DNA of 64,000 bases, from contig LVLI01000069.1 in the NCBI GenBank assembly GCA_001687465.1, forward strand, positions 62,001-126,000. The letters run 5' to 3'. Source of the DNA: Halocafeteria seosinensis (Eukaryota > Sar > Bigyra > Bicosoecida). Position numbers and translations under genes: made by a program. This document shows positions 22,675 through 34,414 of this stretch, one piece after another; the stretch's first letter is position 1; the number at the start of each line of letters is the position of its first letter. A model generated the notes under the pieces. That model made no database searches and was not told where the DNA came from. It saw only the letters and a program-made list of their open reading frames with translations.

Positions 22675-24421
22675 ATGAGTGCTCCTATGACTTGTAGCGA
22701 TAATTATAGAGAGCCAGGCTCTAGTACCCTCCCGAGTCAGCTGGAGGATCAGCTGGAGCAGCGGAGGGCTGGTTCATACGTTGAGTCGACAGACAAAAGG
22801 GAAACCTCGAAGCCTGAACAACAGCAAAATGATAAAGATGATCCCTCATTTAGCTCAGTGGAAGAGAATGCGGAGGTCGATAGCCCCTCTAACAGCTCCC
22901 TCCAAACGGATGAGCATGAAGGAGAAGGTCGGTACGCGACTAGAAGTGTCAAGAGTAAGTGCTGGTCTGACGGTATTCAAGATTCCTTATAGTGAATACA
23001 TAGGAAAATTCAAAGCATTGGGACTCTTAATATCGTAAAATGGAAAATTGAGAGAACTGCGGCGAATAAATGCGTGCGGAGTGTGTGGACCCTAGAATTT
23101 TTGCGCCCTCAGGGAGCGATTCTTTCGTTCCTACTCTTCCACGATGCATGTGTAGTGTTACGATTTTGCTCCATGAATCGGATTGCACCCTATAGAAGCA
23201 CTATTCCTGCTTGTACTCATGTTTCCGGACTAATGGGCGCAGAAACAGCTTCCAAAAGAAGATCGGGATCACTTCGTTTATCAGATCACGCTGTCTCGTT
23301 ACTGCGAGGCTGGGTATTCAGGTAAGCTAACGAATTCGGTCATTTTTTGGCCATTCGGTGTTTGATTGCTAACACTTGGCATGCTATTTACAGCCCCGAG
23401 CATATAGACTACCCATATCCTTCAAAAGCAGTAGGTTCTCCGACTGAACAATCGTTATACTGTTAAACGGTTCCAAGCAGTGTCTGTCGTCGCAGGAAAA
23501 AGAGGAGCTGGCGCAGGAAGCCGGCATTACTATCCAGCAGCTGAATAACTTCATGGCTAACATTCGGAAGAGGTCCTGGGGACCCTTCTGGAAAAGGAAG
23601 AAGGGGTAAGTATATGACCACCTGCCAAGTTGTCCGAACCGAATAATTTTCGCTCCCATTTACAGCATGGATACTGGTGGAAAGTCAGAATATCAAAAAC
23701 CGGCATCAACGGTAAGCTATAAGTTCTCATGGCAAGGGGCCGCAAAGGTAGCCTATATCCTACCGGTATTTTACAGAACGACTTGCAACAACAAAACATG
23801 CATGGTGGAAAACGTTTGAGAAGCTTTCCGTCTCAAGCGAACCAAGAAGAGTCAATTAGCCAGGCAGATGGTGCGTTGATGCTTTCGCGTCTAAAGCGGA
23901 TCAAAGGTTACCCAGAGAATGACATAAGCTATGTGTCGGGGCCCTCGCGCCCGCTGCGGGTGCCGACTATGTCGAGCTTCTATGACACCTCCCAGTACCA
24001 AGGCGATGGCCGATTTCACGGATACAATCATCCTTCCACAGGTGTCAATACTGCATATTTGTCCCAAGCAACAACCGCCGGAAACTATCCTGTGCAACCC
24101 CGCGTTTCTACTACAACTCAACTCCGTCAACCATGGCCGCACTATTGGCCTCCAACTTCTGGATCTCCGCCCTGGCCTCAGTATGCTGCAACTGCTCCCA
24201 ACACAACAGCTCCATACTACAACAATTATCCAACTACTGCGCGACCGTATGCTTCTCAATCGGCTCACCCCCTTACGCCCGTGCCACAGCCCTCCTATGG
24301 ATATCTCGCTACGTCCACGTTTCCGCCCCCAGCAGTGATGGCCCCTTCCGGAAGGGTGCATGGTTACCAACATACTCCTCACCATCAGCCCCAAGGTTCT
24401 TCAACAATGTATCGGGGATGA
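22675..24421 (+). CDS. TALE-class homeodomain protein 2, divergent recognition helix
   Basis: Six exons, about 400 residues. After an acidic, polar N-terminus the homeodomain is assembled from four exons: KKTASKRRSG (phase 1 join across a 285-base intron), LSDHAVSLLRGWVF, SPEHIDYPYPSKA and EKEELAQEAGITIQQLNNFMANIRKRSW. The PYP loop marks it as TALE. In helix 3 the normally invariant W48 and F49 are Phe and Met, while N51, R53 and the following basic residues remain. The C-terminus is a long Pro/Tyr/Thr-rich low-complexity region. It is tandem with TALE gene 1, but its introns inside the homeodomain are at different positions, so this is an old pair. It may bind DNA weakly or mainly through a partner. 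ATG 22603 is an alternative start. Confidence 0.85.
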
Positions 24422-24773
24422 CGAACCAGTATCGCTTTCATGACAATCTGGTCGGGAGTATCACATTCAATGTTTGTGGTCGCCCAAATATCAGATGATA
24501 CCACATTTGGTTACCTCTCGCGGCTGACATCCCCGTTTTCATCTTGTACTTTTTGCATGAAATACACTTCTTCTTTTTTTGTCCTTACCCGTATCTCGTA
24601 GCAGGACCACAGGTTAAACACCTCCATGATTCTTCAATTCCACCACAGTTCGACCCGCGTCACAAGGGATTTCCGGTTTTTGTGAAGATGAGATCGTGTC
24701 ACTTCAATTATCCCGTACTTTTAATGGTTGTTTGATGGTCTGATACCCAATTTTCTCGATCGTACCGTCCAGA
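24422..24773. other. Intergenic region before EFG1
   Basis: About 350 bases with T-rich runs near 24570-24580. It should hold the 3' end of TALE gene 2 and the EFG1 promoter. Nothing else seen. Confidence 0.3.
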
Positions 24774-26582
24774 ATGCAGGCGTTCAAGGACCTCAAACGC
24801 AAGGAACATGCGCAAGCGGGAGGGAGTAAAGCTCCCGGAGGAGGAGGTGGAAGTGGCGTGCGACGACAATCGCAGCCTTCCTTCCACTATAACGACCCTG
24901 ATGATGATCCAAGTAATAAGAAGACCAAGACAATTAAACAGAAGATTCGGAGCTACAAGAGGCTCCTTGCTCTTGGGGTGAGTCGCATGGGAATTGTGTG
25001 TGGAGAGCAGTATAACTGCACATGTTGTCTGCCGCAGAACTTACCACAAGCCATGTACCGTGATAAAAAGCGGCTCGTGAAGAAATTGGAGCAGCATGTA
25101 AGTATAGTATTACATGTGGCCGTGGTATAAAAACTTGCCCCATGGAGCAAGGATCAAACGGAGTATACGCAGTTAGCTGAACGAAAGTACGCGGCAAAGG
25201 AGCGCAAAATGGCTACCAAGTATCACAAGATCAAGTTTTTTGAAAGAAAGAAAGTTACAAGACAACTAGAGAAGGCCAAGAAGCAACTTGCAGAGGTAAT
25301 GTTACGAACATGTCCTTTTTTTCCTGTATTGTCCGTTTTGAGTGTTTGTTATCCGTGTCGCAGGCCAAGAAGAACGAAGCGAATGAAGAAGTCCAGCGTT
25401 TACAGGGTCAAATTCAGAAGCTGGAGGACGATTTAGTCTATGTCAGATGGTTTCCAAAAGCAGAAAGGTATATCTCGTTATTCCCGCCAAAAGAGCGAGA
25501 GGATCCCAAAGCGGATGAAAGGTAGAGGTTTTATTTGGTGTGCTCCAACTCGCATTCACTCACCAAATCGCCGATCCTGCAGGATGGAGAGGATGAGGCG
25601 GTGGGCTAGGGCAAATTGTGTTGCTGGTAGATTCTTGAGGCCCAATGAGTTTGAACCCTCGGCAAATGATACTCCCCTAGGGGAACATGCTGAGGATCAA
25701 TCATCAGAAGAGGTAGTAGACTCGCACGAATCAGACTCGTCATCGCACTCAGATGCAGAGCGAGCAGATAGGGGTGACAGCCACAGTGGTACACCGTCAG
25801 CTACACACAACCGTGAGGAAGAAAGGGAAAATGATGGAAAATCAGCCACGTCACACAAAACGCAGAACGTGCGTGCCGGTAGTGCCCCTGTACGCACAAA
25901 GGGGAAAGTCTCTGTAGTCTCAGGCGTCGGTATAGATGCTGTCGAAAACCAGGGGGCTTCCGCGGAAAACGATCAGCTGGAGGATGATTTTTTCCTTCCA
26001 GTGGATATAGAATCCGACGCCCTTCGGTCACATGATACTACAGTTGATGCTCAGCCTGACTTGAGTGCTGCTGAAGTGGACTTTAAAGAAGAAAGTAAGG
26101 ATGCAGAGGATGAGGAGGGAGAGCGGTGGAAGCCGGGAGAATACGCGCCGAAGCATACAATTCATGTAGAAAGATATAGGGACTCGTCGACTAAACGTGA
26201 ACAGAGCAAGGCGTCTCTAACGGATGAACAGGTCGTTGAAAACGCGTTACGGGATGACGATGCGCTTCGGAAGCAGTATTACAAGTTGTCGGGACGCAAG
26301 CGGAAGCGATTGGAAAGGGGGATCATATTTGACTATCGGAAAGGTGGCAGCAATTATTTCGACAGCCAATACGGAACCGATAAGGATACTGCTGGAATTG
26401 CAGGGAGAAACAAACGGTCGGCTGTGTCAAAGGTGTATTCCCAAAGAGCGAAACTCCGGAAAGGCCAAGATTTTGAACAAAGCCCTCAAAAGCCCAGCCA
26501 TGCGCCGAATCAGTCAAAAACCTCAACAACTCCAGAGCGCATTGAAGGAGCCGCCCCACGGCAACACTTACAATTTGATTGA
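24774..26582 (+). CDS. EFG1: rRNA-processing protein EFG1
   Basis: Five exons, about 525 residues. The EFG1 domain spans roughly residues 45-200: basic coiled-coil segments (IKQKIRSYKRLLAL; DKKRLVKKLEQH; KYHKIKFFERKKVTRQLEKAKKQL) and the signature VRWFPKAERYISLFP, followed by RMRRWARANCVAG. In yeast EFG1 is a nucleolar factor of the small-subunit processome needed for early 18S rRNA processing. The C-terminal half, encoded by one large exon, is acidic and Ser-rich, with a DDFFLP motif, a KLSGRKRKRLERGI basic patch and a charged end; such tails are typical in length variation for this family. It converges with the docking-complex gene, only 31 bases apart. Confidence 0.85.
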
Positions 26583-26613
26583 AGTACTATTTTGTTGCTG
26601 ATGTAGATTTAGT

Positions 26614-29229
26614 TTAGGCATCTGATGTCGTGCTCATTGCGCTCGTTTCGCGACGTTTCTCCTGATGTTTAACGAGGTAAGATGCCGCAGCTTGTGAGGC
26701 TTGCTTCGCAACGGTGAAATTTGAGTTATTGAGAACATGCGCGGCTTTGGCCTTCATTTCGCTCAGAGTCAACGGACGGTAATATTCTTCTTGATCACTG
26801 TCTTCGTCCTCTTTGGTTTGTTCTGTTCCTATCATGGAACTAAGAAGTGTCGACACTGCGAACGTTTCATGCATAGTGCCAGTGGGTCTTTCTGGAACTA
26901 AAGCAGTCTTGGTAGAACTGAGGGTTTTGCCAAACACCTGTGCCAGTGACTCTTGTGTTTGCTGGACTTCTCCTTCGTCGTCTTCGAGACTTGACGATCT
27001 GAGTGGCGACGCCGTATTCAGACTTCGGGAGAGATCATCCAGAGCATGCCGTGCTTCCTCGTTATTAGAGGTGGCCATGACCACGGCATATTTGTGGATT
27101 AATTCCGCGGCTTTCTGCTCTAGGATGGAAACAAATTCTGCAATATTATGTGTCGAGATGCCGCGAGCGACGGTATCGCGTAGCGAAGGAGATTGGAGGT
27201 ACATCCCCAGTCCTGAAGACGCACTCCTGCTTCTGCTTGCGTTACTGGCCTCACTCGAAGGAGAATCTCTCTGTGATGGCCCTGCGTTATAGTCCTCTGT
27301 AGCCACAAATGAGTGCAAATAGATTGACTGATTGCATTTTGGTTGTGGACGATAGCAGGTTAGCTTACCTTCATTTCCCTGCTTATGTTCTGCTGGGGAG
27401 GCCGAATTTCTGGTGGCTGCATATTGTTCCCCATCGTCGATGCCTACTTCCTGTGATCGTCCAATGGCATCTTCGGTGACCTCCTGGAAGAGTTGGCCGC
27501 AGCCAATGCTTTGGAAAAGATCCCGAATGCTTGGCAAGAGCATTCCTATTTCTCTCAGGACTATTTTTGTAGATGCCTCTTGGTCCCGTAGCTTTTGTCT
27601 GTATCCGGCTATTTCTTCTGCTAGTTCATCCCTTTCACTTTGTTTCATCTCAATGACGTTGTGGTTCTGCCAATGAAGCAGAGATCGGTCTTTGCGGGTG
27701 AAGGCCAAATGAGACAAACAAAAAAGCAACTCACAGTTTCTTCGTTCTTTGTATGACTTTCCTTCAGCGACTGTATGCGTGTCTCTGTCGACTCTATGTC
27801 AGCCATGAGCCGGTTGATTGCATTCACTTTTGAATATTTCTGCAAGAAGGGGAATCAATAAAGTCCATGTTGTCCAGAACTTGCGAAACTGTAGAACACC
27901 GTACCTCATCTTCATATGCCTCGAACTGCTGAATTAACTCGTCAATGCTTTCGTAGCCTGTGCCATCTTTAATGGTCTCAAGTGCTTCTTCGAATGTCTT
28001 CCACGTATCTGACAATTTGTCGATTGCCTTGCGATCTCGATTGATATTCATTAAGCATTCTTGTTGCTGATTCTTGAGGAACTCCTCAGTTTCCTGACTC
28101 CCGTCATCTTTGCTAAATTGCTCCTTGAAAGCCTGAGGATTCCGTATTATTGCATCAGCTTGTGCCAACTCTTTGTCTTGAAACTTCCATTCTAGTTTTG
28201 CCTCCAAATCTAATTCTTGTAGTCGGTCAGTCAGCTCCTGAAAGGGCGCAACAATCTATGTATGGAGGGCTCATACTTTTGGTCTTCAGCCAGCATGACT
28301 TACCTGCATTTCCTTGCGAATGCGGTTTCTCTCAGCGTATCCCTCTTGGATTTTCTTCTTGATAGAAGTGATTTTATTCTTGGCGGCCTCCACCTCTTTC
28401 TGTAAGCGGCATTGTTGCACAAACGACTATGGAGTTTCATGTTGCTCCCAAGAGCTCCATAAATAAGTTCGTACCTCTAGTTTTCCAAAAAGTTTATCAT
28501 AAACCAAATGTTCTTTTCGAAGACCGTCGATTTTCTCTCGCATTTTCTGGTTAGTGTTTTGAGCCTCGTTCAGCTTCTTCTCCATAACAGCTTGCTTTTT
28601 CTCTACCTGAGTAAGGAGTTAATTCCAATTCTGAGATTCAATACAAATATGAATATTAGGACGTGCTTACCTGCTTGAGCTGCCGTTCAACCAAACGCTT
28701 TGTACCCAAGACAGCTTCCCGTCTTCCTAGTGTACGTGGTTTGACTTCATATAGCGGTCTATACGACGATGAGGTCACCCCGAGGTCCTCCTTGCTTGGC
28801 TCTTGAGTCTTCCCTCCCGAAGGGCTAATAAACTGCACGACATTCCTCACCATGAGTAGATTGCGGCTCGTTCAAGTGGTTAAGTGCTGGCCCTAAGACC
28901 TACGTCGGCAGTGTAGCTGGCCATGCGCTCCAGTCTTCTCTGTCTGAGCTGTTTGGCATAATGCAGCTTTTGCTCTAACTCTCGGAGGATTTTCGCATTC
29001 TTCTGCTTTTCTTCCTCCAGCTGGTATCTCTTGGTGTCAAGCTTTTCGACGTTGAAAAGAGATTGAGTTTGATTGCCCGTGCTTTTCCCCGTTTTCTCTC
29101 TGGTGAGACAATGAGTGTCAGAATTAACGACACATAGCGACAGCATTTCCCATTCACGTACTTTTCTGCGGTCCCAGGAGGGGCTCCTGGAGAGTTCAGG
29201 GTCTCCTCGTTCTCCTTATGGTCCTCCAT
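26614..29229 (-). CDS. Outer-dynein-arm docking-complex coiled coil (CCDC63/CCDC114-type)
   Basis: About nine exons, roughly 740 residues, almost entirely coiled coil until the last 300 residues. Segments in order include KRYQLEEEKQKNAKILRELEQ, KRLVERQLKQVEKKQAVMEK, KMREKIDGLRKEHLVYDKLF, GKLEKEVEAAKNKITSIKK, and GYESIDELIQQFEAYEDEKY. The order and spacing match the DC2/ODAD1 (CCDC114) and CCDC63 family, which anchors outer dynein arms to axonemal doublets. The C-terminal part is Ser-rich with a helical stretch (NIAEFVSILEQKAAELIHKY). If correct, the organism assembles motile flagella with outer arms. It lies just downstream of a cyclic-nucleotide-binding-domain gene on the same strand. Confidence 0.75.
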
Positions 29230-29539
29230 GGCGAAAGTCGAAATGGCGCGTTGTCCCAGAGGACCAACGAGCTACAATCACTATGAACGATGCCAGATTC
29301 AAGAAATGGTGAATCGAACGTAATGCAAACAAATTTGTTTTAAATTTGTGCCTATTGTAATATGGAGGTACAATTCTTCCTTGAAAAGGCGTGTAGACCT
29401 GTAGGTCTGATCAGCTCCGGAATCTGGAAAAATAGCCGTTAAAGTTCAGAGGTGGAAGATTGAAGGATTTCGGTTAGAACTAAGTTAGAAGCCAAACTAA
29501 GAGGCATACAACATTGGAATAAGAGGAGGTAAAACTCAT
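29230..29539. other. Intergenic region upstream of the docking-complex gene
   Basis: About 310 bases between two minus-strand genes; presumably the promoter of the docking-complex gene. Nothing recognisable. Confidence 0.3.
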
Positions 29540-32500
29540 TTATTTCTTTTTCTTTTTATGCATTGCTGCTTCACTCGTATCCACTCCGTACATTTGAAGG
29601 GCTCTGCGCTCCAATTTCGCCGATCCGAATTTCATTGCAAGGTCAGAAAAGTAGTGATCTGCAGTTTGGTAAGAATAAAATCAAACGGGTCGTTATTACT
29701 CCGCGCTCTCTACGAAGTTCGTCCACGTACTTTTATATGAAATTTCACTTTGGAATATGAGTTTGGGCTTTCCTTCGGCGTTGAGCTTCGCTGTGCTCTC
29801 CATTACTCCCTTAGTCCGCCGCGCTCGAAGGGCATATCGTTCGACTGCTGTAAGTACTCTCCCGCGAGAATAAGGTTGGACCCGCAGATTTTCGGGAGCT
29901 TGGAAAGCAGTAAGACTGGCCCTTCGTTCCAATCTCTTTGAGCGATCCTTTTCCGTATTCACCGACTCTGTTCGTCGCTGTATTGCTGCTTGTTGCTTTC
30001 CGAATTTTCGTTCGTGTTCGAGTCTACGAGCTTCCTTATTGTAGGGTTTGAATGGGGACCAGTGATTTGTTTCTGCACTCTTAAGTAATTCAAAGTCTTT
30101 CGTAAGAGAGGGGCTTCCTGAGAGCACAGACTTTGAATCGTAAGCACGCGAAGGAGTCATCTTTTCTCTGCATCTGGAAAAGGACGGCAAAATGTTTTGA
30201 CCGTCTTCATTTCTGAGCCGAATGAGCCCATCTTCATAGATGGAGTCTTTGAAAAAGCGGGGTTGTCTGGCTGTAACTACAAACTTCGAAGGCTCCAGCT
30301 TATCCTCCGGAAGACCAGAAGGAGAATCCAGTGTCCGCTTTGAACGGGAGGGTGCCTCCGTTGCAACCTCTTCGAGCGGCGATTCATTTTTTACGTACGC
30401 CGTTGGTGATAAGGTGTGTCTGCGGGTTCGTATTTTACGCTTCGGCGTAGTCATTGAAAGCGGGCTCATACTCTGTGAGTTTGGAATTAATCCGGTATCT
30501 CTAATACATCCGGCGTGGTACGCTTCAGCATACCGGTCTCTGTACGTTCGATCAATTTCACAAATAGCTGCGGCTTATATTGGGACGTTACTTTTACACA
30601 GACTGATGTAAAGCATTTGTATGCAGTCCTTACCTGGAGGCACTCCACTATCGAACTCCCCCATGCGGGGGTTTCCCGTAAGCCATACCGGTGGTCGATA
30701 AGTCAATTTCAACAGAGTTTTGGAGCAATCTGGTTGGCATGTGTACTGGTGTGTCCGATAAGCATCATGAGAGCCAGAAGACTGTCCACTCCTCTTTGTA
30801 GGCGAGTGTTGTGTTGCCTTGGGGAAGGATCCGATCTTACTGACTCTGTCAAGGGTAGATCTGGTGATTCCAGCTACGTCAGATTCCCTGTATTTCAAAG
30901 CATCGTATAACTGCCTTGTGTGGAGGTCTAAGAGATTGAGCAGCTCATCGAAGATAGCCTCTTTTGCGGTAACGCCGAGGATATTCAATGCGCTTCTGTT
31001 GATTTCTAAGAGCTCACAGTCGGAGTCCGCACTGATGACAAATTCCGAGGGTTCGTTTAAAAATATTTCTGTGCCTCCCAAAAATTGTCCCGGTAACAAG
31101 ATACCCAAATGCAGAGGTCTCTTTTTTGAAAAGAACGTTATGTGTGGATTTCGCGGAGGGTCGCTGTGTCCACCTCTGGCTATTCTTTCTGTTGGATCTC
31201 TTGGACCTATAATGTCGGGATACAATGTTGTGATGACAGGAGCTGCGGAGGATACGCCGTGTTTATGAGTCTTCAGGGTATTCTGCTTTGCTTGCTTATA
31301 GGACAAGTCAGCTCCCCCAAGCAGCAATTTTGCGCCCGGCTCGTGTAACACATTGTACCTTCTTCGTTGGTCCGCCGCCTTATGCTTTTTGTGCGATGCG
31401 TCAAGTGTCCTACTAGCAAGAGCTTCCAAGTATTCTTCTTTGTTCAAAATTGATCTAAATTCAACTCTAGCTGTTCCACTCATTAGGAGATACATCATCT
31501 GAGCCGGATACCAAATCAAACTATGGAAAATGGGTTGACACAATCACCTTCATTCTGCTTACTTGAGACGTTTCACCTTCTTCCACGATGACGGAACCCC
31601 TGCCAACGAGTACTCTGCTAACTGCAAAGCAGAATCTTACTGCAATCGAAAGATATTCTTTCCTGCTGGACTCCTAAGAATAATTTTATCGACTGTGTAG
31701 ATTCCCCTTACCAAGCCTATTGGTCGTAGTGTGCTTCATGATATTTGTTGAGTTGCGGAAGAATGCCATAAGATCAGTAGTTTCAGAGGGATATAGGCTT
31801 CTAGACGCTGAGGCAAGAATTAAAACAAGATAATGAGAGGAGAGGAATGACTCAGCAATAGACCATAGTACCTTCTTGAGTGCTTTCATTGGTTTCTTTC
31901 TCTTCCACAGGATGCATATCTGCCCAGGACAACACCAAGCATATTACCGTATCCCCTAATGATCGCATGGTAGCCATTCGTTTTGAGCCCCGGATCTGTG
32001 TGTGAAATCGTTGTCTACCGTCTCTTCAGTCATAAGTAATTAACTGCACGTTCACTTTTCTTACCTTTACCGCATACTCACCGAAGGCGAATCCCCAGTT
32101 TAATTGTGACACCTTGGTCAATGTATTCGGGTACACCTCCTCTTTAGTAGAGCTTTGCTTATTCTGATGGACAGATGATGTTCCCCACTGAACATAACTC
32201 GATTTGTAGGTGTCCATGTTGGACTGAAGCCATTCTTGCTGGGAACGGAAAGATGGTCTTGCTTTCACCCTCCCACTGAACTTTCGAACAAAATCCTGTT
32301 CGTTTTCCGGAGAGTCTCTCCGTGGCAGGACGCAAAAAGACTTGACGGAAGTGGGCAGTTTTGGTCTTGCCAGGGATTCTGACTCGGTTGCTTCTAGCTT
32401 GTTGCTACTACGGCTGCGGACAATAAGCAGTTCAATACCGACAAGTGTAGAGTTGACAATATTTCGTACCAAATGTCGGGTTTCCTCATTAGGGATCGTG

Positions 32501-33237
32501 CTTTTGTAATCGTCTGAGACAGTGAGTGCCATTTTTCCAGCTTTGAGCCACTCAGCTCTGCAGGTGTCTCGGCCATCGATGGAGCAACAGACTTTTTAAG
32601 CTTATCCCACCGTCGGCCAGTTTGCGCGGGGATATCAGTCTTCTTGTTGACAAACACCTGCTATGAGACATAAACGACGACTCTTATATCCGGTAGAGGG
32701 TAATAATTGTATGGACGTACCCCCACGCTTCCTCTTAGTATGATAAACATTTCTTCGCCCACAGACTGCGTACCGAAAAGGAATGACGCGACTCCAGAGA
32801 CATGCGAATCAGTGTATACTTACCGCTTCATTATAGATAGTGGTATTTGCTGGAAATTCTTGAAGGCGAAATGCCTTACACCTGCATACGAAATCGTATT
32901 AGTTCTTCCGTACCTCGTCACTAGAATGTAAAGAAACGTACAAAGAAAAAACGTCCGACGGAGACTTCCTATAAAAAAACGGTATCCTGGACGAAAACTG
33001 TTGTAATATGTCAAATGTCTCCTGAGCATGCATATGTGTCCGTTTTGCTACGGGGATTCTTAGGCTCTGTTTCAGACGATCAAGCAGCCTCATCGAGATC
33101 CCGTGAGAATCAACTGCAGCCTGAGGATCATCAAGTTCACCTAACGAATATATAGTTTCGGCGCTCTCATCGGAGTCCTGAGACGAAGTAGACGAAGCAA
33201 CGGAAGTGCGTCGTGGATACAGTGTTCGCTCCGTCAT
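29540..33237 (-). CDS. Protein with two cyclic-nucleotide-binding domains
   Basis: Many exons, about 1,050 residues. Start ATG at 33235-33237. The first CNB roll is built from TFDILQQFSSRIPFFYRKSPSD, KAFRLQEFPANTTIYNEA, VGEEMFIILRGSVG and, after roughly 200 inserted residues, FGEYAV and MATMRSLGDTVICLVL. The second has GRGSVIVEEGETSQ, MMYLLMSGTARVEF and, again after a long insert, GILLPGQFLGGTEIFL and ADSDCELLEINRSAL. The basic C-terminal region continues in frame over two further introns to MHKKKKK at 29540. Family members bind cAMP or cGMP, and CNBD2-like proteins are linked to flagella in animals. Neither domain shows the full FGE-x7-RAA phosphate-binding cassette, so nucleotide binding is uncertain. 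Confidence 0.72.
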
Positions 33238-34414
33238 GCTAAGTCTCCGGGGAAGAATTACCGGTAGTCACTCCCAGGTTCCCGTGGCACGATTCGGGGC
33301 CCGCAGCTACTACAGCTATCCAGCTTATCTTTAATGGAAACAATTCATTCAATAGTTCGCTTGCCCGAGGCAAAGCAGAAGCACATCCTCTCTGGTGAAA
33401 TGCACTGCTATAGTGAATAGCCCAACTTTGCTCTATTCGGCAGGCGTACACACACGTAAACGTCTGCTGTGACAGAGTGGCTACAATTATCAATGAGATC
33501 AACTGGGCGCTGCAGGATCGCTACAAAAATTGTGATGTTGTGTGAAGGTTTCCAAACAAAAATGCATGTTTTCACCTTTTCTATACTATCGAATCATTGG
33601 ACTAGCTGTTAAACTATGCCACAAAGGTTACCAGTCAGTTGGTCACTCCAACTTGGACTATACAATGTTCAACTTCATCGCATACTGTGAAAACCGAAGT
33701 TTCTCGCAACCAATTTAGCATAATATAGATGCATTTCCTAATGTTGCATTGAGTTGGCTTGTGTATGCTCACCATCTTGCAATGCATGTACCATGTACAT
33801 AATGTGACGTTGGTGTAGCGTTGCCGTTGCTTGTACGACAGGGCTCTCCATCTAATACTTTGTAGTGCACAGGGAGGTAGGGATTGAGTTGTAGTGCTAC
33901 ATTCATTGTGCATGAGGATGTCATCACCTAAGCGACCAATCTACATCGATATGTGTGTATATGCGCAGCGGCTAAGTCCAGCGTATGGCACTCAGCCTGT
34001 AGTAACTCTGCAGAAGGAAATTTCACATACAGTCGTCGACAGCATAATAAGAAACACCTGTCATGCTACTTCAGCACTACTTGAGACCATGCACGTTCCC
34101 TCCGTGAATAATCGCCCTCCGACAAATACCGTGCGGGGAATCATGGGAATCTCGGCGTCAGTGTAATGGTGCAATTCACATTTCTGCACTCTCCCCAGTG
34201 TTTTCTCATCCATTCACTGCGTTGCATTCTAGGAACAAACTGTCCTCCATTGGCACACCGTGTCCAGCGTGCTGCTGTCTACGGTGTATACACTGTACAG
34301 CCTGTCCAAAGTTCCACCCGTCGTGAGCTTCACAAATTGATTATGAGAACACCGGGAAGTTTATATCGCTTTCCATAGCTGTATTGTTGCAAGACCATAT
34401 ACAGACTGGTACCA
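33238..34414. other. Intergenic region with no recognised gene
   Basis: About 1.2 kb between the divergent CNB-domain gene and the PFK-2 gene. Short frames on both strands (for example near 33635-34378) resemble nothing and have no consistent splice partners. No RNA gene was recognised. Confidence 0.35.
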
